Below, one piece after another: positions 41,540 through 53,112 of a DNA stretch of 64,000 nucleotides. The stretch is taken from contig NC_092022.1 of assembly GCF_042242105.1 (NCBI RefSeq), positions 25,821,501-25,885,500 on the forward strand, given 5' to 3'. Source of the stretch: Pempheris klunzingeri. Its lineage: Eukaryota > Chordata > Actinopteri > Acropomatiformes > Pempheridae. The stretch's first letter is position 1. The number at the start of each line of letters is the position of its first letter. A program made the position numbers and the translations under genes. Below the pieces are notes generated by a model. It was not told the DNA's origin and searched no databases. It saw nothing but the letters and a program-made list of their open reading frames with translations.

Positions 41540-42010
41540 CTGTAAAACCTGATGAGTTAGTTCAACTCAAACCATTTGAGGACACTGATTGCCTTAAATC
41601 GTTCAAGTTTATTAACTCAAACAATTTAAGCATCGGTAATGATTTGATTTGAGAACAGGTAACTTGAGTATTTATTGTTACAACAACTTGAGTAAATCAA
41701 GTTACTATTACTTGAATCTATTAGGTACTGTGCACTCATAAGCTGTGCTTGTCTAAACTTATTTGAAATGTGTTTAATGGGAATGACATTATGCTAACTT
41801 AAATGTATCTTCTTGCTACAAATATTACAGGCTAAGTTGTATTTACTCATTAAAACCAGAAAGTAAAAATTAGATGTAATGAAAACAAATAACTTCACAC
41901 TTGATGTGAGTACTCAATTTATTTGAGGAAACTGATTGCCTTAAACCATGTTAGTTGCTTTAACAAAATATAGACAACCATCTAGCACAACTACTTTAAC
42001 AATTTATTTA
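41540..42010. repeat. Dispersed repeat with internal duplication
   Basis: The phrase ATTTGAGGA(C/A)ACTGATTGCCTTAAA occurs at about 41574 and 41930, embedded in CAACTCAAA/ACTTGAGTAA-rich sequence. It looks like a decayed mobile element with two related ends. No coding capacity. Confidence 0.4.
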
Positions 42011-42204
42011 CTTGAACTCTGAAAGCACATTATTGAATACATAACATGTCTACAGCTCAAACAGTTTATTCCTCTCCACTTACTTCCTGTTAATTTGAAT
42101 TTTCTTCACCCTCCTCCACATTATGTGTCTGATCTACAGATCAATCATATTAAACAAAAAAACTGAAAAAGGAAACCAGCCATGCCATTTTACTCACAAG
42201 CTTC

Positions 42205-44840
42205 ATTGGTAAATCAGAATCAGAATCACTTTAATAATCCCCAGGGGGAAATTGCTTTTTGTTACACACAGCTCCAAAAGAATAAGAATACACTTCAAAC
42301 ACAAAGTAAAATATAAATATATAAAAGTATGAATACAAAAAAAAAAAAAGATGTATTAAAAATTATTACAAATTATTACACAGAGGTAAATTACTGCACC
42401 AGGTGAGTCCAGAGTCTTATAATAATAATAATAACAATAATACCACTACTAATAATACTACTAATAAAAATATATAACAACATGCACAATCATAGTAAGG
42501 CACTGTACTATATAATACCAATACTACTACTACCACTACTACTACTACCAACAATAATAATATATAACAACATGTACACTCAGAGTGAGAAGATGTATTA
42601 TATAAATTATAATAATAATAATAATATAATATATACAACAACATGTACACTCAGAGTGAGAAGATGTATTATATAAATTATAATAATAATAATAATATAA
42701 TATATACAACAACATGTACACTCAGAGTGAGAAGATGTATTATATAAATTATAATAATAATAATAATATAATATATACAACATGTACACTCAGAGTGAGA
42801 AGATGTATTATATAAATTATAATAATAATAATAATAGTAATAACATACAACAACATGTACACTCAGAGTGAGGAGTTGTATAGATTAATGGCCACAGGCA
42901 TCGTGGTACAATTAGTCTGTCACTGAAAGAACTCCTGTATCTAACCAGCACTTCATGGAGTGGGTTGGACACATTGTCCAAAATAGCTCCCACTTTGTGA
43001 ACCATTCTCCTCTCTGACACCACCGTCAGAGAGTCCAGCTTCACTCCTACAACGTCACCGGCCCTGCGGATCAGTCTGTTCAGTCTATTGACGTCCTCTA
43101 CCCTCAGCCTGCTGCCCCAGCATACCACAGCATAGAAGATAGCACTGGCTACCACAGACTCATAGAACATCCTGAGCAGAGTCCTGCAGATGTTGAAGGA
43201 CCTCAACCGCCTCAGAAAATAGAGACGGCTCTGGCCCTTCTTATAAAGGGCATCAGTGTTCCTCCCCCAGTCCAGTTTGTTATCAATGTGTACCCCCAAG
43301 TACTTATAATCCTCAACAATGTCCACACTGACCCCCTGAATGAAAACAGGGGACACCGGCACCTTGGTCCTCCTCAGATCCACCACCAGTTCCTTTGTCT
43401 TTGTCACATTGAGCTGTAGATGGTTCTGCTCACACCATGTGACAAAGTTGTCCACAACAGCCCTGTACTCGACCTCATCACCCTTGCCGATACATCCAAC
43501 CACCGCAGAGTCATCAGAAAACTTCTGGAGATGACAGGTCTCCGTGCAGTAGTTGAAGTCCGTAGTGTAGAGGGTGAAGAGGAAAGGAGAGAGGACAGTC
43601 CCCTGTGGGACCCCGGTGTTGCTGACCACTCTGTCTGACACACAGCGTTTCAGGCGCACATACTGTGGTCTGCCAGTCAGATAGTCCACAACCCAGGACA
43701 CGATGGCGGGGTCCACCTGCGTCGCTGACGTCTTCTCACCCAGTAGACCTGGGCTGATGGTGTTGAAAGCACTGGAGAAGTCAAAAAACATGACTCACAG
43801 TGCTCGCCGTCTTGTCCAGGTGAGTGTAGACGCGGCCAAGCAGGTAGATGATGGCATCCTCCACTCCAAGTTGGGGCTGGTAGGCGAACTGTAGGGGGTC
43901 CAAAAATGATTTGACCACGGGCCGGAGCTGCTCCAAGATGAGTCTCTCCAGGGTCTTCATGATGTGGGAGGTCAGCGCCACAGGTCTGTAGTCCTTAGAG
44001 TCACCGGGGCGCGGCTTCTTCGGCACAGGAACTAGGCAGGACGTCTTCCACGTCACCGGGACCCTCCGCAGACTCAAACTCATGTTGAAGACATGCTGAA
44101 GAACTCCACAGAGCTGGATGGCACAGGTTTTGAGCACCCTGGGGCTGACACCATCAGGGCCTGCAGCCTTGCCAGAGTGACGTTTCCCCAGCTGTCTTCT
44201 AACATCCTCAGCTGTGATAGTCACTGAAGATGGGGGTGAGGGGGTGGGGATAGAGGTGAGAGAGTGGCCTTCCCTTGAAGATGAGAGGCTGTAAGGAGGG
44301 TGAGGGGGAGAGCGTGGAGTAGGTGTTGTTGGGGGCAGAACAATCGAGGTGTTGATGCTAGTGTCTATAGGGAGTGCAGGGGCCTGGGCATCAAATCTGT
44401 TGAAGAACAGATTAAGTTCATTGGCCCATTCCACACTGCCTTCAACTCCACTGTTACCAGCTGACTTGAAACCAGTGATTGTTCTCATCCCTCTCCAGAC
44501 CTCTCTGCTGTTATTTTGCTGGAGTTTCCGCTCCAACTTCTTCCTGTATTCCTCCTTAGCCTCTCTGATCTTGTACTTCTCTGTGTGATTTTCATCTCCT
44601 CCTTGTTGCCAGCCCTGAAAGCCCTCTTCTTATCATTCAGGAGGGCCTTAATGTCCTTTGTTACCCACGGCTTGTTGTTTGGGTAACAGTGAACAGTCTC
44701 TACTGGAACAATGGAGTCTACACAGAAGTTGATATAGTCCGTGATGCACTCTGTGAGCCCGTCGACGTCTTCTCCATTTGGCTCACAGAGTGCCTGCCAG
44801 TCTGTGACCTCAAAACATCCCTGCAGTTCCACATACACCT
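42205..44840 (-). mobile_element. L2-like LINE, 5'-truncated, reverse transcriptase frameshifted
   Basis: Three minus-strand frames cover one ORF2: about 44838-44485, 44536-43781 and 43791-42860. They hold the RT fingers (AAGPDGVSPRVLK, TSCLVPVPKKPRPGDSKDYR), palm motif A (FFDFSSAFNTI), motif B (GVPQGTVLSPFLF), motif C (FSDDSAVVG with the DD pair intact), thumb (YKYLGVHIDNKLDW) and C-terminus (SDRLIVPRC). A frameshift at about 43787 separates the fingers from motif A, and another lies near 44500-44600, so it is inactive. The 3' end carries GCAATTTCCCCCTGGGGATT and a GATTCT tail at 42215-42230. The endonuclease domain is missing. Confidence 0.9.
42417..42875. repeat. Tandem repeat inside the LINE 3' region
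   Basis: About five copies of a ~65-bp unit containing ACATGTACACTCAGAGTGAG plus AT-rich and AAT-rich spacer. The unit nearest the LINE coding end (42850-42880) is the same sequence, so the array grew from the LINE's own end. Confidence 0.85.
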
Positions 44841-44869
44841 GAGATGTATACTAATGATAATATAAATAT

Positions 44870-45920
44870 TTGTCCACTGATCTGTGCTATAAATGCAATT
44901 TCTGTATGATTCGAATAATTTCAATCATTTTTATATTCAAAATCGCTGTATTTTGTGTATTTCCTGTTCAATTCCAGCGTAGGCAGCGCGGTGACGCAGC
45001 ACCGAGCTGTGCCTCACGTCAGGTTGCGCAATCCCTTGCAAACTGGGTTGAGCGCGTGCCTTTTGCTTACTCAGTGTATGCTACCAATGTAATGCTTTAT
45101 TAAAATGTTTTTATACACTGTAGACATTTTTATTATATGTCCTCACTTTCCATATAATAGGTAATGTATTTCACGTATGTCTATCACTTATTTAGTGTTA
45201 GGATCTGACATAGAGCCGCACTGAAAAGACATGAGGTGAGGCAGGCAGGAGCTCTGCCGCAATGAAGAGGGCGTACGTGAGCTCACGTTTCTTCTTGTTC
45301 GGTGGTTGTTCTTCTTCTACGTAGTCAAGTAAAGTTCAATAGGAGTCCGTTATTTTATGTTTTGCTCTGACTGACTGCAAAAGTGTAGGATGTAATATCT
45401 CAGCTCAAAAATTCTTCCTTGGCCCAATATGTACCTGCTATGTGTATGGAAAGAATGCTGATATGGGATATGAAACATAATTGTTAGTTGGCAAATATAT
45501 TGGGTGCATATATTTGTAAATCTGACTGTGAAAGAGTAAGTGCCTCACCAGCCACAAACCTCACCGCACGTCACTGGTGGAAATACTGACGTGATCGTAC
45601 GCCTGCTAGAAGGCCCTGGGGTCACCAAGGGCAGATATCTTTGACCCTGGCAACACATGATGGCTGAAATATGATTGGATAAAAGCTCTAACATAAACAT
45701 ACACTGGTGGAAACACCACAGCCCAGAGACACGCTATGAAATGAAGAGGATAGACTATTAGGAATAATCTAAAAAGATTAATGGGAAAATATTAAAAGGT
45801 CAGTGATTCTGATTAGGCCAGCAGAGAAGGCCTTGCTGCCCGTTCGTATTAAGATAAGAGCAACAATAAAAACTGCAATAAATAATCAAAGACACCTCAT
45901 AGACTTCCTTTAAAATAACA
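44870..45920. other. Intergenic stretch
   Basis: No supported gene. A short GC-rich patch (about 44980-45060 and 45200-45300) has no linked frame. Confidence 0.4.
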
Positions 45921-45924
45921 GTCA

Positions 45925-46095
45925 TTTAAAATGACTTTGTCTGGTCTGTGTTCAGCAGCCTCATGGCAGAAGGGATGAAGGACTCAGAGCATCGAGTAGT
46001 TCTCCTTCTAGGCTTCATTATAACGTCGGCCTGAAGGCACCAGAGAGGATTCGGCAGAAAGAACGTGATCTGGTCGGCTTTTTTTATTCTTTATT
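45925..46095 (-). mobile_element. Degenerate LINE C-terminal fragment (weak)
   Basis: The CAGCCTCATGGCAGAAGGGA / TGAAGGACT string resembles, on the minus strand, the FLPAAIRL region of L2-type ORF2. It is short and decayed. Confidence 0.4.
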
Positions 46096-46342
46096 TGCTT
46101 TCTCAGCCGTCCGTTCCTCCCAAATTGTGCTTCCTTGTCCTTCTGCTTAATTCTAATAATTTCTCAGTGAACTTTGTCCTCGTTGCTCAGACTGTTCCCG
46201 TCTTCCAACGATAACCCGTTAAACCAGCGGATTAGGAGGAGGTTAAAGGAAAGGTAACTCATTTGGAGCAGGAGAGCAGGACGGTAACATTTTAGTGAGG
46301 CTGGCAGAGAATAAAGACGGTGTTCTGTCCAAGCTCAAACTT

Positions 46343-46348
46343 TTTATT
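46343..46348 (-). terminator. C-type lectin gene poly(A) signal candidate
   Basis: AATAAA on the minus strand, 541 bases past the stop codon at 46889. Confidence 0.4.
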
Positions 46349-46888
46349 CTTAATTTGCTCACAGCAGGAGAAAATATACAATAGTGCTATAATGCTTAAT
46401 AGACAGGATGATTATAATATAACAATGCAGTGCAAACAATTCTCTTATTTAATGTAGTTTACTCCATTTTTTGGTAAATGCTAAACTGTTAACCTTACTT
46501 AATATTTTCTCACGTATTTCAAACTAAATGTAACATTTTTCCATCTTCCAGTGTCTTAGACAATATCTTAACTTATCTAATGGTATCTTATTTCTTCTTA
46601 AAGTATCTTTACTCATCTTGTTTTATGTCAGATTATCTTTAGATTGTAGACATTTCCCGCTGTCCGAGCAGATACATTTAAAGGTCTTACTTTAATCGAC
46701 CGACAGTCTAAAACACAAAGATATGTAGTTTATGACCACATATGACAAAAAAGCATCAAATCCTCCCGTTGGAGAAGCTGGAAACAGCAACAACAACTAA
46801 ACAACTAAAAGAAACAACAGCTGAAACTAATCGATGAAGATCATCGCTGCAGCTCTATTCTGACCCATTTCACGAGGACAGACATCCA

Positions 46889-49800
46889 TTAAAACTCGTC
46901 TTTTTTTCTCTTCCTGCTCTTCCTCGTCTTCTCGTCGTCCTTGTGGAAGACTTTTCCATCGGACTGTTTCCTCCAGCTCAGCCTGACGTTCTCGTCCAGC
47001 CCCTTGTCCTTCAGCCTCCGTCTGAGCTGAGACACAAAACTCCTCAACATGATCACTCGCTCAGAGAAAAGGTTTGTGCTGAACGCGCTCTTGTTAAATG
47101 ACCTTCTGCGATCATTTCTATATGTTCCTCATGTCGGAGCTCCAGTTTAGCAGCACTCTGCTTCACATCACAAGTCCACCTGCTGCCTGACTCTCACATT
47201 TCTTCTACTGAGTGTAGAGCTACATTAAATATGTGTTCTGAGTCCTGACACCACAGAAAAATGTGTTATTGACTTGGAAAGATTAGAAAAAGGATCAAAA
47301 GTAAATGAAAGTAGGTTTGTGAATGTCATTTACTGGAGGTTCTAATTCATCCTTTTCAGCAGCTCTGAGTGTGTTTCCTGTTTCTTATACTGCTGTAACA
47401 AGGATTTGTCCTCTGGGGATCAAGACAGTTTTATCTCATCTTAACTGGCCTTTCAGAGACATTGAGCTGTTGAGTTTTTGCTTTAAATCAGAGCTCAAAC
47501 ATGATTTACCTGCTTCAAGATGTCCTCCATCACAGCCGGGTCGTTCAGATCCAGAGAGGAGCTTTTCTTCAGACTCAGTCTCACCACTTGCTTTGTCACA
47601 ACTGTAACTGTGAATATTTAATGAATTCTGTTCATATAACATTATAACTTTATGATTCTGGTGCTGCCCAGAATTCAATCAGTTTAAAAGACGACAGGGA
47701 AAATGTGGCAGTTACATCCTGCATCTGTCGCACATTTTCAGCATTCAGACGCTGTTTCAATCACTGGTTGCCGCTCACCTTGTTCGTAGCAAATGGAAGC
47801 TTTCTTCTCGTCACATGGCCAGTCCTCCCATTTTCCAGAGTTGCCAAAGTCTGCCATCACACACATCTCATTCCTATAGTAGTTATTAGGTTCAGACAGG
47901 CTCCAGTACCTAAACGAGGAGTTGCTTCCATCCGACCACTTCCAGGGCCCCCTGAAGAGGCCGATCCAGACTTCTTCTCCTGGACCTATCATCTCCTTTA
48001 CCCTCTGGTTCTCGGCCATGTTTCTCACACTGGCCAGGTCTGTGTGGTGTTCTCTGCAGTAGCTCTGGGCCTCAGGCCACGACAACGAGATGCTGATGAG
48101 GACAAAAGTCACATTCGTCCCTGAAAACAGTCGACAGTGAAGCGTTAGTTACAGTAGAGCTGCTGTAACTCACAGCTCACCTTCCAGTCTCATGATGAAT
48201 CTTCACCTGTTCACTAACTTCCCCTCAGGAAGAGTCAAGGTCAGATTAGTTAGTCAGTGTGTTAGTGTGTAGTGGAGGTCTATAGTGTGTGTGTGCTAGT
48301 TAGTCAGTGTGTCAGTGTGTAGTGGAGGTCTATAGTGTGTGTGTGCTAGTTAGTCAGTGTGTTAGTGTGTAGTGGAGGTCTATGGTGTGTGTGTGTGCTA
48401 GTTAGTCAGTGTGTCAGTGTGTAGTGGAGGTCTATAGTGTGTGTGTGCTAGTTAGTCAGTGTGTCAGTGTGTAGTGGAGGTCTATAGTGTGTGTGTTCTA
48501 GTTAGTCAGTGTGTTAGTGTGTAGTGGAGGTCCATAGTGTGTGTGTGCTAGTTAGTCAGTGTGTTAGTGTGTAGTGGAGGTCTATAGTGTGTGTGTGCTA
48601 GTTAGTCAGTGTGTCAGTGTGTAGTGGAGGTCTATAGTGTGTGTGTGTGCTAGTTAGTCAGTGTGTTAGTGTGTAGTGGAGGTCTATAGTGTGTGTGTGT
48701 GCTAGTTAGTCAGTGTGTTAGTGTGTAGTGGAGGTCTATAGTGTGTGTGTGCTAGTTAGTCAGTGTGTTAGTGTGTAGTGGAGGTCTATAGTGTGTGTGT
48801 GCTAGTTAGTCAGTGTGTCAGTGTGTAGTGGAGGTCTATAGTGTGTGTGTGTTCTAGTTAGTCAGTGTGTTAGTGTGTAGTGGAGGTCCATAGTGTGTGT
48901 GTGCTAGTTAGTCAGTGTGTCAGTGTGTAGTGGAGGTCTATAGTGTCTGTGTGCTAGTTAGTCAGTGTGTCAGTGTGTAGTGGAGGTCTATAGTGTGTGT
49001 GTGTTCTAGTTAGTCAGTGTGTTAGTGTGTAGTGGAGGTCCATAGTGTGTGTGTGCTAGTTAGTCAGTGTGTTAGTGTGTAGTGGAGGTCTATAGTGTGT
49101 GTGTGCTAGTTAGTCAGTGTGTCAGTGTGTAGTGGAGGTCTATAGTGTGTGTGTGTGCTAGTTAGTCAGTGTGTTAGTGTGTAGTGGAGGTCTATAGTGT
49201 GTGTGTGCTAGTTAGTCAGTGTGTTAGTGTGTAGTGGAGGTCTATAGTGTGTGTGTGTGCTAGTTAGTCAGTGTGTTAGTGTGTAGTGGAGGTCTATAGT
49301 GTGTGTGTGCTAGTTAGTCAGTGTGTTAGTGTGTAGTGGAGGTCTATAGTGTGTGTGTGTGCTAGTTAGTCAGTGTGTCAGTGTGTAGTGGAGGTCTATA
49401 GTGTGTGTGTGTTCTAGTTAGTCAGTGTGTTAGTGTGTAGTGGAGGTCCATAGTGTGTGTGTGCTAGTTAGTCAGTGTGTCAGTGTGTAGTGGAGGTCTA
49501 TAGTGTCTGTGTGCTAGTTAGTCAGTGTGTTAGTGTGTAGTGGAGGTCTATAGTGTGTGTGTGTGCTAGTTAGTCAGTGTGTCAGTGTGTAGTGGAGGTC
49601 TATAGTGTGTGTGTGTTCTAGTTAGTCAGTGTGTTAGTGTGTAGTGGAGGTCCATAGTGTGTGTGTGCTAGTTAGTCAGTGTGTCAGTGTGTAGTGGAGG
49701 TCTATAGTGTCTGTGTGCTAGTTAGTCAGTGTGTTAGTGTGTAGTGGAGGTCTATAGTGTGTGTGTGTGCTAGTTAGTCAGTGTGTTAGTGTGTAGTGGA

Positions 49801-52800
49801 GGTCTATAGTGTGTGTGTGTTCTAGTTAGTCAGTGTGTTAGTGTGTAGTGGAGGTCTATAGTGTCTGTGTGCTAGTTAGTCAGTGTGTTAGTGTGTAGTG
49901 GAGGTCTATAGTGTGTGTGTGCTAGTTAGTCAGTGTGTCAGTGTGTAGTGGAGGTCTATAGTGTCTGTGTGCTAGTTAGTCAGTGTGTTAGTGTGTAGTG
50001 GAGGTCTATAGTGTGTGTGTGCTAGTTAGTCAGTGTGTTAGTGTGTAGTGGAGGTCTATAGTGTGTGTGTGCTAGTTAGTCAGTGTGTCAGTGTGTAGTG
50101 GAGGTCTATAGTGTCTGTGTGCTAGTTAGTCAGTGTGTCAGTGTGTAGTGGCGGTCTATAGTGTCTGTGTGCTAGTTAGTCAGTGTGTCAGTGTGTAGTG
50201 GAGGTCTATAGTGTGTGTGTGCTAGTTAGTCAGTGTGTTAGTGTGTAGTGGAGGTCTATAGTGTGTGTGTGCTAGTTAGTCAGTGTGTTAGTGTGTAGTG
50301 GAGGTCTATAGTGTCTGTGTGCTAGTTAGTCAGTGTGTTAGTGTGTAGTGGAGGTCTATAGTGTGTGTGTGCTAGTTAGTCAGTGTGTCAGTGTGTAGTG
50401 GAGGTCTATAGTGTCTGTGTGCTAGTTAGTCAGTGTGTCAGTGTGTAGTGGAGGTCTATAGTGTGTGTGTGCTAGTTAGTCAGTGTGTTGTGGAGGTCTA
50501 TAGTGTGTGTGTGCTAGTTAGTCAGTGTGTTAGTGTGTAGTGGAGGTCTATAGTGTCTCTAGTATCTCTTGTGGAGGTTCACAGATCTTCAGTTCCTGTT
50601 TCTACATCCACTGTTGTTCTGGATCAACATGTTTTCTGTCTTTATTTAGTCTCATCTGATGGAAAAATCTGTCTTCTGTTTCCAGACTCTGTCGTCCCCC
50701 TGACTTCCTCCTCCCGTGTCATAATTATCACGGCCGCTAGAGGTCGGGGGCGTAAACATCTGTGGCTTTAACTCCCTTTAAAACACACCCACTGTTGTTG
50801 CTCTCAGTAGGGGTGTCGGTTCCCCGTCAGGTTTTGTGTTCGTCCCACTTGTCTACTAATCTGACATGTTGTGGAGAGCCAGGAGGCCCTCAGGTCTCTC
50901 AGGACAAACACTTCTGGTGAAGCAGCTTCTAGGTTTTATGCTTCGTCTACCTGAGGATCTGACAGTTTACACTGTGGGCTCTCAGTCCCCTGTAAAACAC
51001 TTTAAAACACTTTCATAAAAGGTGCTTTACAAATGAAGTTTGATTCACTGATGCTAGATCGACAAGCAGAGAGGTCAAGAAACTAAACTACCAGTTAATA
51101 TTCTCACCTGTGACGTCACAGCAGATTACATGTAAACTGTGATGACAAGGCCTGTCTCCCCAGAATCCATCATCATACATAGATGTGCAGAATTCTGACA
51201 GGTCTGCATTGTTAGGTTCTCCAGACCTCCACCATCTGAACTCGTCTTCTCCGTATGCGTAGAAACTTCTGTCTGACAGCGACCACGTCCAGCTGCTGTG
51301 CAGCCCGATCCAGGCTCTCTGAAAGCAACATATGATTTGTGCGTCTTCAGCTTCAATTGTAATGTAAAGCTTTAGATCCTCCTCCTGATTTTGAAGCTGC
51401 TCAAAGGCACATGTTTCCATAAAGTGTCCATTTACAGTTTTGATCGGATCAGTCTGAGTTTCAGTAAAAGAAAGCTTCACATTTTCTTCCTGAAACAGTA
51501 TTCAGGTGCCCGTACGTGCACTGAAACAGCAAAAGTATGTTCAGAAATATAAAACGTATTCCAAAGTTTGTCTGAGGTTAATGTGAGGCTTTAAATTGAG
51601 TGGATCATTTCCATAGTTTAAGTCTCTTTACTGCAAAATCTCCTCCCTTTGTTTCCGTCCCTCCTCTGCAGCTCAACAGGGAAACACAACGAGGGAATTT
51701 TATACTAAAAACACTTCATACTTCTACTCTGCTACATTTGAGAGGGAAACAGTGGACTTTTACTGTCCTACATTTAGTTATTAGTTACTATGTAGGTTCA
51801 GATTTGAGGTACAGTCATACACATGCAGTTTATGGGTACAATACATGTTATTAACAAATGAAATATGATGCAGTTTGTAGAGATTAAACCTCCCAACAGT
51901 AGTTGAACTTAAACCCACCTTGAACAGATACAACATTAAAGTGCTGCTGACAGTGCCTCTGTCATGTAGTGGAGTAGAAATCAATGGAAATACTACTAAA
52001 GTGTGTAAGATATATGAAAAACAGAAGTACGTCAGACTTTAACAGTTCATCCACCAGTGTGTAAGTGTAAAACAGCAATCTGACCGTTCATAGCCGTGAC
52101 GTAATCACCACATATCACGGCTGTAACGTGTAATTCCTTCACACAGTTCAGTTTCCCTCCATCTGATGGAGCCTTAATGGAAAAAAGGAGAAAGTGAACT
52201 CACGTTTCCAGAGGAGCCCATTCTGCTTAAATCTACCACGTTGTTCAGGTCCTCCACGTCCTTCATGCTGCGAATCGTGACCAGATCTGTGTACTTTTCT
52301 CTGCAGTAACTCTGTGCTTCAGCCATGTTCTTCAGGTCATAAACAACATGGTAGTGACGGACACCATCTGGAGAGACGGCACACAGCCCTGTAGGACAGA
52401 CGAGCTTCAACATCTCATGGAAAAAAAAACATTTCAGTTTCGCCAAGTGCGTCATTGCCTTTGTGTTAAAATCACAGGTGAAGCGTAACAAAGAACATTT
52501 CATCCCTACGCTTGATGCTGCTTTACGCTTCAGTTATTTTTCAGATTAAGGTCTTTAAAAGAACTTGATTCACGATATCATATAATTCCAATACAGCAGA
52601 CGCTATTTGCATCTATTAATTATTATTTAGGTGCATGATGGAAAGAAGATATTCTGTTTTTATGTACCTGCCTTGTACATTTGTATTTGACTTGTCATGC
52701 TAACTCAAGCCGTCATCTTTGCCGAAACCTCACCATGAATTTTTGGTGCCTAAACCCAACCAAACAGAAGCAACAGAAAACTGATGACGATAAAAGAAAA

Positions 52801-53026
52801 CAAACACATAAGTTAACAAATAAATCAATGCAACTTAACATCGGTCTCTCACAAAAAAAATCTTTCTCCTGGGTGAAAGATCTGGAACTAATCCACTAAT
52901 CTGAATGGGAATTTTATCACACGACTGAATCAGGTGCCGAATAGCAATAATCATAATAATTAAATGATCCAAAGATCCAAACCACTTGCCTGATGCAGCC
53001 ACGATGAGCAGAAGCACTCTGTCCAT
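46889..53026 (-). CDS. Secreted C-type lectin with two CTLDs and a basic C-terminal exon
   Basis: Six exons join in frame: 52990-53026, 52204-52388, 51108-51318, 47779-48120, 47510-47601 and 46889-47026 (stop at 46889), giving 334 aa. Residues 1-16 (MDRVLLLIVAASGLCA) form a signal peptide. CTLD1 (about 20-144) has WIGL at 77-80, EPN at 108-110 and WGD in place of WND. CTLD2 (145-258) has WIGL at 196-199, EPN at 221-223 and WED. EPN predicts mannose-type Ca2+-dependent binding, best kept in CTLD2. The next exon encodes KKSSSLDLNDPAVMEDILKQ. The last is a basic amphipathic tail (RRRLKDKGLDENVRLSWRKQ ... RKSRKRKKDEF). No transmembrane helix is seen. It resembles fish macrophage-mannose-receptor-like lectins, so a role in innate recognition is likely. 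Exon 1 uses a GC donor. CCAAT lies at 53108-53112 on the minus strand. Confidence 0.85.
48243..50560. repeat. 2.3-kb minisatellite, ~50-bp unit, ~46 copies
   Basis: The unit contains CTAGTTAGTCAGTGTGTTAG, GTGTAGTGGAGGTCTATAGT and a variable (GT)n. Variants recur at fixed sites (TTAG/TCAG, TCTATAG/TCCATAG, GTGTGTGTG/GTGTCTGTG, GTGCTAG/GTTCTAG). It fills most of intron 3 of the lectin gene. The plus strand is G/T-rich with almost no C. Confidence 0.97.
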
Positions 53027-53112
53027 CTTTGCTTGCTCTCCGTTTACTCTGATGTTCAGTCGATGTACATCAGGTTTCATCAGGTTATCATTTGGCTTAA
53101 TTTGCAAATTGG

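Noticed and set aside
42417-42850. Frames with long Leu/Ile/Tyr runs
   Set aside because: Translations of AAT-rich repeats at the LINE end.
48243-50560. Possible centromeric or telomeric satellite
   Set aside because: The array is confined to one intron, has no telomere motif, and is flanked by ordinary gene sequence.
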